Shown one piece after another: positions 33,419 through 44,119 of a stretch of 64,000 nucleotides of DNA (the first letter of the stretch is position 1; the number at the start of each line of letters is the position of its first letter). The notes under the pieces are model-generated. The model searched no databases and was not told the origin of the DNA. It saw nothing but the letters and a program-made list of their open reading frames with translations. The position numbers and the translations under genes are program-made. The stretch covers positions 1,922,001 to 1,986,000 of the forward strand of contig VNWV01000005.1 of assembly GCA_009801085.1 (NCBI GenBank). The letters run 5' to 3'. This DNA comes from Lasiodiplodia sp. COLG20. Taxonomy: Eukaryota; Ascomycota; Dothideomycetes; Botryosphaeriales; Botryosphaeriaceae.

Positions 33419-35393
33419 TCAAACAAATTCTTTCATCTCTGCCTTAAAATCAGACACATCCAAACTCTTTTTATCATCATCAAATGATGATTTACGGTCC
33501 GCGCTCCACGAATCCTCCCATGAGACCTTCTCGAGTGAGACGGTCTCGAATGAGGACTTTCCGACTTGCTTGTCTTCAGCCATAACAACCGCCTCTCGAC
33601 TCCCTGGAGACTCGCTGTAGCGGGGTAGAGAAGGGGTCCGTGATAGGGGCAGGGTGTCTTCGTGGGGGATGGTCGATACATCCAATTTCCTGTAGACGAA
33701 ATCGAGGAGTGGGACCGAAACGCCGTGGACGACGATGGAAAAAAGCACCAGCCAGTACACAGCTGTAAGATGTTAGCATATCCCGTGTCTAGTATCAGCA
33801 CAGGGTAGTATTGACTTACTGGGACCAAGAGCGGCGATAAGGGCTGTTTCTTCGGCGTCACCCTCCCCGAGCTCAGGGAAGAGATGACGGGTGTGCTCCG
33901 CAAAGAAGATGCCGCTGATGCCTGTGCAATGACGTTAGCTACGAATTCACACGGTGGTATTAGGGGGTACTTATATCGGAGCGAAATAGCTAGTGAACAG
34001 CGCTTCCTTGGCATTCGTAGACGCGCTCGGGAGCAGCTTATACGTGAGCATGTTGGCAGGGATTCTGCGGAACAGTAAGATGAGGAATCCCAGGGCGAAG
34101 AGCCTCCCCCAGGTGATACCGGTTAATTCCGAGCCGTTGAATTCATTCCACGGCATGACAGTACCGATGTAGAGGAAGCCTCCGTAGTTCAGGAGAGAAC
34201 AGATGGTCGGGTTGACGCCATCATGTCTATTGTCGCACTCTTCCTGGTAAATGCCGTTCCAGTTGAGTGCAATGCCAGCGGCGAAGCAGGCCAGAAGATC
34301 CTCCGTGTCGATAGCGCCGGCGGTGCCGAGGACGAAGAGCTTGGACTGTGTCAATTAAAAGCACCGGCGGAAGCAGAGAAATATACTTACGGCAATGGCT
34401 GTGGGGAACAAGAATAGGTTCTCGGAGTCAATCCACTTCCTACCTGACGTCAGCTTGCTTCCATCAGTGAGAGGGGACATTGCCTGCTTACCTGCGAAGC
34501 GCGAACTTGATAGCCAAACAACTCAAATACCCGACCACCGCCCCGTAGGCGATGCTAAGAAGCACAGTGTACAACCACGTCTCCAAAACCCACATCCTGA
34601 GAGCTACGCCAATGCCACCCCCAATTCTCCCGACATCGTCCGCACCTGAGATAATGCTAGCCTCATCCATGTTCGCCGCACCAGCACCCGGAGCGGCTGC
34701 ATGTCTGATGAGGAAGGTTGCGAGCATCAGCATGGGAAACTGAAAGAGATCGTTGGCTCCAGCCTCGGCGGAGACACTGTCTCTAAGGCGTCTGGGGACG
34801 TATTTGTCGGCAAAAGGCCCTTTGGCAATGGCTTGGGACAGGACGGAATCGTTGCAGGCGACGCATGAGCTGATGACCAATGCGCCAAGCTGGACTGGTT
34901 AGCCGTGGCTCCATGTAACACTTGCGTGAATGCAACATACCCATGTGACTTTTGGAATGAGTACGTAAACGCAACAAGATGTGGAGAGCCACATGATGGT
35001 CAGAACAGGCGCTGCCCCAAAGGCGAATTCTTTCCAACGAATGAGCGGATATTTTGCAGGGAGCTGGAACCCCACGATGACGAGCTGGATCCCAATAACA
35101 ACTCTACTAACTCCCTAAACTTCTGTTAACTTGGGTAATTCGTATCGTCACTGTGGAAGAGGACTCACATAAGTGATTTCATGTTGGGTATCTGCATCGG
35201 CCTCTCCCCAAGTTGCAGAATCTACGAATTTTGAGGCGGTCGGACCAAGAATGATTCCTATGACCGTTGCTGGGAGAGCTTCTCCGAGATACCAAGAATA
35301 CTTGATCTTTGAAGAAATAATACCATAAAGCACCAAGAACGCGCCAGTGACGGAAAGAACGATGTTGAGCTGACTAAGCTCGAGTTGAGGCAT
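33419..35393 (-). CDS. Na+(K+)/H+ antiporter of the fungal Nha1 family
   Basis: Seven exons on the minus strand: 35393-35169, 35114-34941, 34889-34492, 34439-34391, 34339-33975, 33923-33820 and 33762-33419, giving 552 aa. It shows the CPA1-type core with many TM segments: GEALPATVIGIILGP, VVIGIQLVIVGFQLP, SSCVACNDSVLSQA (with the ion-site Asp in the ND pair), and AIDTEDLLACFAAGIALNWNG. The Cys-Asn-Asp and FAPIGISGIFFAEH regions match Nha1. The 51-nt intron at 33974-33924 has AT and AC ends; every GT...AG choice I tried there leaves a TAA in frame. The cytosolic tail is Ser-rich and short. It exports Na+ or K+ at the plasma membrane. Confidence 0.88.
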
Positions 35394-37630
35394 TTTGAAA
35401 GGAGCGAATGGGGTGAAGATTAAAAGGGAAATCTCGGCCAGCGAGATAAGGAAGGAATGAGGGACTAAATGAGATACCAAATGAGATGGCAAATGAGGTC
35501 TGAAATGATGGATAATAAAGAGCGTCAAACGAGGGAGATAAGTTGGGCGAAAAAGAGAGTATGCTCGTCAGCAAGCGGTTAGTCGTCAGCCTGGAAGCAG
35601 GTGTAGCAGACCTCCCAGTATTCAGTGGCCAGAATGGTGCAAGAGCACTGAAACTAGGGCCTAGTCAGTGCGCATGCACGCGCTGGATCACCATTCCCCT
35701 GGATCAGGAAACGCGCCAGGGCGAGGCTGTGCATCGAATTCGGCCAAATGTCGTATCAATGATTGGCAGACGATGGCGCACAGAACTGCGTTGGGTGGGT
35801 CTCCAACTCTAAATTGGGCATGATCCTCAAAGATTACGCTTTCAAGCTTTAGCCAAGCCTCCGCTTTGTTTTGGCGTATCGCCATGCCACGTCTTCGGCG
35901 CAACGTACTCAGTTGCGCGACGTCAACAACCACCAATCCCCAACTTAGCTCTGGCTTTACGAAGACTGTGGGTTTTGTCTTACTCAGGCTCGAGACGGTG
36001 AAGTGTGTTGAATGTCTCTGGTTGACATTGGGATCGGCTAGCGAAAAGGTCAGACCAAACGTGCTCAGCCCCGTCTGTTTTAGTCAGGCCGCCGGCCCCT
36101 GGGACAGAAGAAATCGCAACCAACCATCGGCCCGTTCGCCCGCCAGAGAGAATCGATCTTCGGGATTCTTGGCGTGGTGTTGCACTCTCAACTCTAGCGC
36201 GAAACACGGGTCCCCGCCACCCTGGGGCGGACCCACGTCATCCCTTCTTCACCGCGCCACGTCAGTGTGCCTGCCTGAATCCCCAGGACTGCGTACCTTG
36301 GAGTCCGAGACCCCGCGTGAACCCTCCGTTCGCCCAGAGAAATTCGTTTCTAGCCAATCCCCTAGGCTCGCCTCGTCAACTTGTCGCCCAAGCGGTCCAT
36401 GCTCTGCCCCTAGGCGTATCGCGTACCTCGTAGCCTGCTCTGATAAGCTTTGATTAGGACACGAGCTGCTACGGATTACACGGACGCAAAACCGCGAGAG
36501 TTGCGAAAATTTGGGTGGCTACACACCGAGAGTTTGGCGGCATGGCTTTGCGGAGAACGATCCGGGGTGTTGCTTTTTTGTCAGCCACCCGAGGTACCTG
36601 TTCCGTGCACCTCCGCGACTGTGCAGCTCTGAAACAGGGCGTCGCAGCCGGATGCATCGCCGCCGCATGATCGCATTAAGGCGAAAGGATGTCTAGATTG
36701 GGATGTGCGGTGCTAGGGCCTCTTCACATGCACGCACACCCAGCCAATACATGTGTGCAATTTTTGGAATTTCGAGTCAGACTGCATAAAGGGCTTTGCG
36801 CCTTCCAAATAGGAGTGCATCAGCCAACTTATTCAGTCAGACAAAAAAGCTCGTATGCGCATGAGAAAACATTGATATTTCTTCGGATACATGTCTGGCT
36901 TTCGTCCGGCGGTTATGCCCATATCCTCATACTGACTACCCCGCAACAGGCTCAACGAGATGATTAACGCTCACGAATTAAATCAAAACGCTGATTTCTG
37001 TCGACAAGCTAAGCTTTTTTTCTTTTCGCAGCATGGCTGAACCTTTTCTTCTCCCCTTTTTTCCTCTTAGTTCTAAGGAAATAATCCAAGGATAAAAAGC
37101 ATTATAAACTCAAATTGTGCGCTTACGATGCGTTGCCTTCCGTGGACACCGGTCAAGAACACTGGAAAGTTCCTTATGCACTGTGGGGTGTGGCCACTTT
37201 TATTCATTCTGGAATTCACTATGTATGCCTTGCAAGAGGAACAGTTGAGGGCTTGTAGTTCAGCGCCAACTAAACCCTGGTTAGCGAGCATGCCAGGCCA
37301 ACTGGGTAGCTACCCGACGACTTCTCGCCCGGGTCTACGGAACATGTTAATCAGCAGATTGGCCCCCATCAGAAATGCTTCTTGTCACCCCACATGCTTA
37401 TCCTCAACAGCAAAAAAAAAATTTCAAACACAACAAGCAACATCATTCATTTCCGAAGTCAGCCGTAGCTACATTATCCCAGAATGCTTCGGCAAGACTA
37501 CGCAACACTCGTTCGAACTGCAGACCCAATCCCGAGGAACCCAGAAGCCGACCACTCAGCGCCATCTATTGGCGGCTTCTCTAATGGAACAAAGCAAAGC
37601 CAACTCTCAAGACTCTCGCCAAAAATAGCG
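35394..37630. other. Gene-poor region between the antiporter and HET gene 1
   Basis: 2.2 kb. Between about 35,700 and 36,700 the sequence is GC-rich, with overlapping ORFs of up to 195 codons (35866-36453 plus strand). Their composition (Ser, Pro, Arg) is that of chance frames. I see no recognisable protein. The rest is AT-rich promoter-like sequence. Confidence 0.4.
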
Positions 37631-39764
37631 ATGGAAAAAAATGGCACCAAGGGCGCCTGTACCCTATGCCCAACACTATTGGCCGAAGGTAGGTCGGGGG
37701 ACACTTTGGAGTTGGTACCGCCGGATCACGAAATCTGGTCGAAGCTGTTTCATGAGCCGCGCTCTGATTGCCAACATCCACCATCCGAGCCTCTGCGCAG
37801 TGATCCCCTTTGTTCCACTTGCCACCATCTGAGGCTGCCACACCTCGTCCACTGTATGCTAGTGAGCCTTTACGAATGTGACTCCCCAGATTCATTCATG
37901 CCTGGGAAGTTGTACTTCCAAATCACTAGAGGGCCAGAGGAGCTCTCTTCGGTCGAGGACTGCTCGTGGTGTCGCGCCATAGGTAAAGCGTTAATTTCAA
38001 ACAAGTGGAGACTTTACGGCGATGCGAAGAGCGCAACATCCAGAAACCAGGAAGACAGGGAAAGAAGCAGCGTGTGGCTCTCTTTTGAAAATGCTGCTAC
38101 AAAATTGGATCAGACCACTCTGGTTCGAATTGTGAGCAACTTCATTAATTCCCGAACCGAGTGGGTATACATGAAAGTCAACCTTCCTGACAAAGATAAC
38201 TCGCAAAAAGGGTTGGATTTCCAGAACCCCATGGTTGAAATGGCGGGCTGGGATTTTGTCCAATCTCATCTGAAGCCTCACGGTGATATGGGTTCCTCCG
38301 TTAAACCGCTAGATTCAATTCCAAGGGGATTCATGCTCATCGACGTCAACAGGGACTGCCTTACCACCAGCAGGTGCATATGCTGCATTGAGCTATGTTT
38401 GGGGTGAACCGCAAACGAATCAAGGTTGGCCAACCGCAGGCACTGGAAATATTTCACGCCTGAGGTGCACGGGCAGCCTTTTCAATGATGCCGTTCCGGA
38501 TACAAGCCGGGATGCAATGGAAGCCTGCCGGCTTCTTGACGTCGAGTTTCTTTGGGTTGATCGCTTCTGCATCTTGCAGGACGATAATTCAAAACACAGT
38601 CAGATCAGCCTAATGGGAAACATTTACGCTTCGGCGAAGTTTACAATCGTCGCTACTGTAGGTCTAAGTGCAGCCTACGGTCTGCCCGGGATGTCTTCTC
38701 GGCCTCGTGTTGCTGCCCACCAAGTCGTCGTAGACAACATGTGTTTCCAGCAAACATTCCCAAGTGAAACTTGGGGTTTCGTAGAAGAAGTGAGCCCATG
38801 GCACAAACGTAGATGGACCTTTCAAGAGAGCGTTCTATCACACTTGTTGGTGCATTTCACCCATTACGGCATCTACATCGTCGATCGCCATCAAACCCTC
38901 ATTCACCAGGAAGGGTCTCGCTTGACTGTTCGAGACCATGTCCTGGCGATGACATACTGGCGTGCCGTATCTAAATACACCGCGCGAACACTAAGTTATG
39001 AGTCCGACATCTTTGAAGCTTTTACCGGCTTCCTGAATGACTCATTTCCGTCTGCTCACTATTTCGGCCTTCCCACGGAACATATCGATGAAGCAATTCT
39101 TTGGCATCTGTCTGAACGTGGCAGACTGAGAGAAAACATGCCAGAATCATTTCCAACGTGGTCATGGGCTTCCGACATTGGACAAGTGGATTCCGAGTAC
39201 GCAAAACCTTTCTTCCACGACTGGCCAGTACTACGTGGCCCATTGGCTACCTGGGCCGTTCCAAAGCGCAATTCCGCTAGAGGCTTCAATATCGTGGGTC
39301 GTCATGTATCACATTAGCCAGGCTTTCCTGTCGTGTGTTGGGAAGACGATTCGGCCAATATCGGCGTCTGCTTAGCTATTGCGTGGATAAAGGGATACTT
39401 CACCGAAAAGGCTCCGCCTCTGCTTACGGCGTGTCGGACGTGGTCGGATGTTCGAGATACCCTTTTCGCAAGATGGCCTACGTACGAGAGCTTCTGGAAG
39501 GAAAGTCGTGGAATATCTGACGACAAAAATGAGGAATATCCTGGATTTACGAAAGATCTCTCTGCCGAACAGATCCAAGTCGCAATGCAACCGGGCAGAC
39601 GCTACAACAGATCAGCGGGATTTTGGTCCCACAATGATCTCAAATCCGGTCCTGGGTCCGTTAGGTTGCCACCGACCCTCATTGTCATGATGATCAGGGC
39701 TCATGAAAACCTTGCGGAAAGGATTGGTATAGGACTCGTTTACCTGAAAGAGTGGTTCTTATAA
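37631..39764 (+). pseudogene. HET-domain (heterokaryon incompatibility) gene 1, disrupted
   Basis: The ATG at 37631 begins an N-terminal part with Cys pairs (CTLCPTLL, CSTCHHLRLPHL). The frame must shift near 38355-38380 to reach the HET core AYAALSYVWGEP, VEFLWVDRFCILQDD and FTIVATVG. A second lesion is an in-frame TAG at 39315-39317, after which the same frame continues (CWEDDSANIGVCLAIAWIKG) to 39764. No intron with proper ends explains either break. HET proteins trigger cell death when unlike hyphae fuse. This copy looks inactive unless the breaks are sequencing errors. Confidence 0.75.
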
Positions 39765-39915
39765 AGACAACCATCCTGGTGTAATTATCAAGACTCCATC
39801 TGTCAGTTCACATTAGATCCACTCAAATTCCAAGCTCCGAAGGTTACTGACTCTTCCCCGAAGGATGTCCCTTCCTGAATTCACTGAGACGCAGACCCCT
39901 CAGCCCATTGACATC

Positions 39916-40740
39916 TCAGCGACCTTCTCTCAAACCACTGATAATGCTGCTCATATCAATCGTGCTCATACTCATCCCACCGCCGCCACCACCCCCCTCC
40001 GACCTCGCCATCATCTCCATCATAGCCGTCCCATCCTGCCCCCCCGGCCCACTCCCATACACCGCCTCCGCAAACATCCTCAACTGCATCGGCATGCGCG
40101 AATCGCCATAATGCTCAATGAAATCCGCCTTCTCCGGCGCCGCGCTCAGGCTCTCCCACGCACCACGCACACCCGCGCGCTTGCACTCCTCCTCCTTCTC
40201 GGCACTCCACCACGCGGGCAGCAGGTCCGGCGCGCCGCGCTGCAGGCGCTGCAGGAAGCGCGCGAAGCCGCGGGCGCTGTCGGGCACGCCGCCCATGACG
40301 CTGTCCGCGTCGGCGTCGCCGGTGAAGTTGTAGTCGTTTGACGTGCGCAGGCGGTAGGCGTCGATGAGGAGCTTGTACGTGTCGCGCTCCGAGCGGTCGT
40401 GCAGCCAGGTGCGCTGGGTGAGGCGGGTGAAGGGGTTGGGGATGGGGACGTCGAAGTTTTTGGTGGTGCTGGGGGAAGCGGCGGCGGCGCCGGCAAGGGA
40501 GGCGCAGACTTTTTTGTGCGTCTTCCAGTCGGCTTTTTGGCAGTCGCGGTTGCAGTAGCGCACGGATTGGCACTTGGCGCAGCGTTTGAGGTCGTCTGGT
40601 GATTTACCGCAGCGGGTGCACGTGGTGGCGGTGGCCTGGGTGTTGTTGTTGTCGTTCACGATAGAGATGAATTGCAGTCGAAGTGAGGGGATGGAGGGAA
40701 AGTAAAGTGAAAATTTTCTCCAGAGGAATTGGGTTTTCAC
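39916..40740 (-). CDS. MYND zinc-finger protein
   Basis: One open frame of about 274 codons on the minus strand. The MYND finger is CTRCGKSPDDLKRCAKCQ and then YCNRDCQKADWKTHKKVC, with all eight Cys/His ligands. After it comes a helix-rich part (TYKLLIDAYRLRT) and a Gly-rich C terminus. The frame begins at a GTG; no ATG lies upstream of the finger in this frame, so a short 5' exon is probably missing from my model. MYND fingers mediate protein-protein contact. The function is unknown. Confidence 0.75.
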   Translation of the reverse strand: MKTQFLWRKFSLYFPSIPSLRLQFISIVNDNNNTQATATTCTRCGKSPDDLKRCAKCQSVRYCNRDCQKADWKTHKKVCASLAGAAAASPSTTKNFDVPIPNPFTRLTQRTWLHDRSERDTYKLLIDAYRLRTSNDYNFTGDADADSVMGGVPDSARGFARFLQRLQRGAPDLLPAWWSAEKEEECKRAGVRGAWESLSAAPEKADFIEHYGDSRMPMQLRMFAEAVYGSGPGGQDGTAMMEMMARSEGGGGGGGMSMSTIDMSSIISGLREGR

Positions 40741-41050
40741 CTTTTTAAAAGGTAGTAGAGCACTCGTGGTTGTTTGCTACGCAGGTATGTGACTGGTCAT
40801 GTAAGGGTGTTGCACAGAGAAAGCAACCCGCGCATTACAAGGAATATAGATGAAACAGGAATGCAATCGCAACCGCTAGTAAAAGCTCCGAAGGAAAAAG
40901 TGGGTCACTTACAAAAAATGGTCCGAAACGGTGCCGTGGTAAGTGCTTGTTGAGGAAAAAGCAAAGAACAGGGCAATGGAGCGCGGCAATGAAAATCACC
41001 ATTGTTTTCCGTTCATCTGATTTTCTACTACATGGGCGCACAAAATCCAC

Positions 41051-43197
41051 CTATACAATTGCGAACTCTTTGACCTGATCATCTGTTAAACCCTTCAGGG
41101 CCTCCCCATTCATCATGTTGTAAACGAAAGATTCTCCGAGACATATGAAACACTCGTTCCCATCCATATCTTTGGTCGGGTGTAGAATGACCGGCACACT
41201 ACACCCAAACAAGATACAGACCTTGTCACCAGCTTCAATGTCCGGAGAGCCGATTCCAAACAATTTCTCCTCATCACCATCGACAGCATCGGCATCGAAA
41301 GTCGTTTGATTATGCACTACCGCCTCCACGCGCTTACGAAACTCAAACACATCGTCTGGGCAACCTCGCTGCTGAACTGGCTGATAGCCTTCCCACGGAA
41401 GGTCCTGAGCGGTCATGATGAAAGTCTGATTCGGATCGCGACCCAAATGCGTTAAACAGGAGAGACAAGCATCGCCATACCATCCTGGTGCCGGGCCTCC
41501 ACCAAGTGCTCGGTCTCCAACGAGAGTCCGCCACAGCTTTTCCGGAACCGTCGCAGGAGTTGGGTCTTGCGCGAATGAGTCGCCAACACTCTTAATAAAC
41601 GCACTCCGTCGAATTGCAGATCCGTTGTCAAAAGATACAGTGCCGATGACTACACCTTTGGCGTACAACGTGTGAAACAATGTGACAACTTTTGGCCATG
41701 TATCGTCTCCCAGCTGGCGCCAGGGACCAAACGGAAGCTTAACTTTGGGGGTTTATTGCTCAATCCAGCCGCACGGGCACGAATATAGTGGAGTTTAGAC
41801 GTTTTTTCTTCGGGGGTTGGCTCGAGTAGTCTTCTCAGCTCACCCATGCGAATACTCGCTTTCCTGTCGGCACATGCAGCATAGGAGCTTCTACCGGGCA
41901 TGCCGACAAGAGGGTCCGGATTGGAGCGCCGTCGGTCGCCTGTTCGGTAGTTTTTGTAATTGAACATGGAACCATCCGTTTGTCGCATCCACGATGAAAG
42001 CCTAACGGGATTCTCCTTCATGGGATCGTCAGGACTCAGAGAAAGCACCTCCTCGAAATTACATTCACGATCGTTGGCAGCCCACCGCCGGCAGATGATG
42101 TCCAGTGACCCAGATGTCCTGACGACTTTCTCGACAAAATTTGCGTAGATCTGGAAAACATTTGCAGTATAATCCGGCTCAACCAGGCGATCGTTTGCAA
42201 CACTAAGGAGAGCGTAAATCACGTCCCGAGGATCAGACGTTTGGAAGACGGCCATGCTCACAACGAGCGCCTCCAAGGTGAATACCGGAAATTGAGTGTT
42301 CTTCTCGAACGCGTTTTCCATAAAGGCTGCCAATGGAATTACCTCAAGGGGATTCGCCCATTCGACCTCTGAACGGTCTGGATGGCCGTGCATCCGGGAA
42401 TCGCTCTCCGACTTCGGCCAGGCAATCTCTACAATCTCATCAAAGTGATTGGTAAACACCTCAACAGCATTTTTGAATGTCTCCCATGGGATTTTCTCGC
42501 TGCTGAAGTACATCATCGGGTAGCGGGCGAAGGCGAGCTCTTGTAGAACCCAGCGACGAGAGAACCAGGGCAATTTCATGAGGCAGATGAATTGACGCCA
42601 TCCGGATGAGTGGGTTTTCATGACCATCTCCTTTCCGTGCTCTGCCACAGTGTTGATGAACTGAATGATGGCCCTGCTGGTTTCACGGTCGCGGCCTACA
42701 CGTGAGTATTGCTCGCCGATGTTCTCGCCCAGCCAGATGGACACCTCGTCTGCCCTCCGGTAGATTTGCGCCATCTTGCCGATCTGGGACTCTTTCTCTT
42801 TGCCATTCTTTTGATCAATACAGATAGCATCGATCCAGAAAGTGATAGGTCGATCCGGGAGGCGAAGGTGTTGGAGAAGACTGTGAAGGTTGTGGCTGAC
42901 GCGGAATTCTTTCCAGTCTCCGCTTGCGCATCGGAGGAGGATCTTCTCAGTTCTATGTTGGCGGCCCCAACAGTAAGACACTGCATTGTACATGGGCGTT
43001 ACGCCTTCGGCAAAGGACACCGTTCTCAGAGTAGCCTTGGCGATATCGCATTCGTATGCTGTAGGTTCCACAACCAAAAGTCTGATTTCGCTATCCCCCA
43101 AAGGTAAATGCTGGTAGGTCTGCAGATCATCTTGCTGATGGTGTGTCTTGATGTATTTTCTAGGCACATTGTGCCGTGGTTCAAGGGCGCGCTTCAT
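41051..43197 (-). pseudogene. HET-domain gene 2, single frameshift in a homopolymer
   Basis: The ATG at 43197 starts a frame with the HET signature: YNAVSYCWGRQH, FWIDAICIDQKNGKEKESQI and AQIYRRADEVSIWLGE. It continues through the typical RRWVLQELAFAR and DPRDVIYALLSVAND blocks. A run of five G on the plus strand (41747-41751) is where the frame shifts: one further base would read on as KLPFGPWRQLGDDTWPKVVT and join the C-terminal frame ending at 41051. The full protein would be about 715 aa. It may be a natural lesion or an assembly error in the run. Confidence 0.8.
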
Positions 43198-44119
43198 TGT
43201 AGGGAAGCCAGGCTGGCGAAGACGGTCTTTAATCGCTTGTCACTAGTCCAACGGACAAGAGCAATATTTAATGGTCGGCTTCTTGACTCTGGACATCTAT
43301 TAGTATTTTAAGCATGTGATAATGTGATTAATACAACATTACCCCGCCATCATGCTCTTCGGTGAGGGGGCGAATAATCATTGCTATTTCTACGATATGC
43401 ATATGCATGTCGTCACCACAATAAGACCAGTCCAGATCTCTTTCTGACAGCATGTGATTGTATGAGCAATGACGTGGATTAATTGCACCTTTCCATTTAC
43501 AAAACGTTCCACTGGATTGACACTCTGCGTGTAATAATGACGTTTACGGAGTCGCATATTTCAGCCAAATGGCACAACCTATGCAGATACTTTTATATCT
43601 CATCCAGTAGACACATTCGGCAATACGCTTTGTAATTTAGTTGACCAGTCTAGGCGAAAACATCATTCCATAATGTTACGTGCAATGTATCTTAATCATT
43701 AAGAAGTCTAACAATTTCGGTGTTCCTGCGTCCGCTGCCACAGAAAGGACCTTCTATCTGACAGCATCCTGTGCGTCTAGAGATATGTCTAAATCGCCCA
43801 ATGGGCCGTGTATAGCAAGGAATCGCTCTTGCAGCAAAATTTAAATAGAGATTAGATGCCGTATTCAAAATACGTGAAGTTTTTATGGCAGCTGGTGTAT
43901 GCTGTAATGAAGCATTTACGTTCGTTATTTTCCGATCTTTGTCAATGATTGAAAGATAATTACTAGCTTTGCCTAAGGTGTTGCATTCTTGAAGAGCTGT
44001 GATAAATATTAAAGGTATTCCTTTATATTTTTTAGAAGGCATGGAACACATGATTTTACAGAGAACTTAAGGGAAACACCATAGTTCCGACTCGATTCCT
44101 AGCCGTCTGAGAACTGTTC
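43198..44119. other. AT-rich intergenic region with an orphan ORF
   Basis: Mostly AT-rich. A 119-codon frame at 43692-44051 (minus strand) is open, with a basic, Cys-containing C terminus (ISRRTGCCQIEGPFCGSGRR). It has no recognisable family and no intron or promoter evidence, so I do not call it a gene. Confidence 0.3.

Noticed and set aside
35866..36453. 195-codon plus-strand ORF as a gene
   Set aside because: Low-complexity composition, no domain, and overlapping frames on both strands of a GC-rich patch.
39290..39330. Intron removing the TAG at 39315 in HET gene 1
   Set aside because: The only GT...AG pair spanning it is 27 nt, too short for a fungal intron.
43692..44051. Orphan 119-codon ORF as a gene
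   Set aside because: No family, AT-rich surroundings and no promoter or intron support; left as an unassigned ORF.
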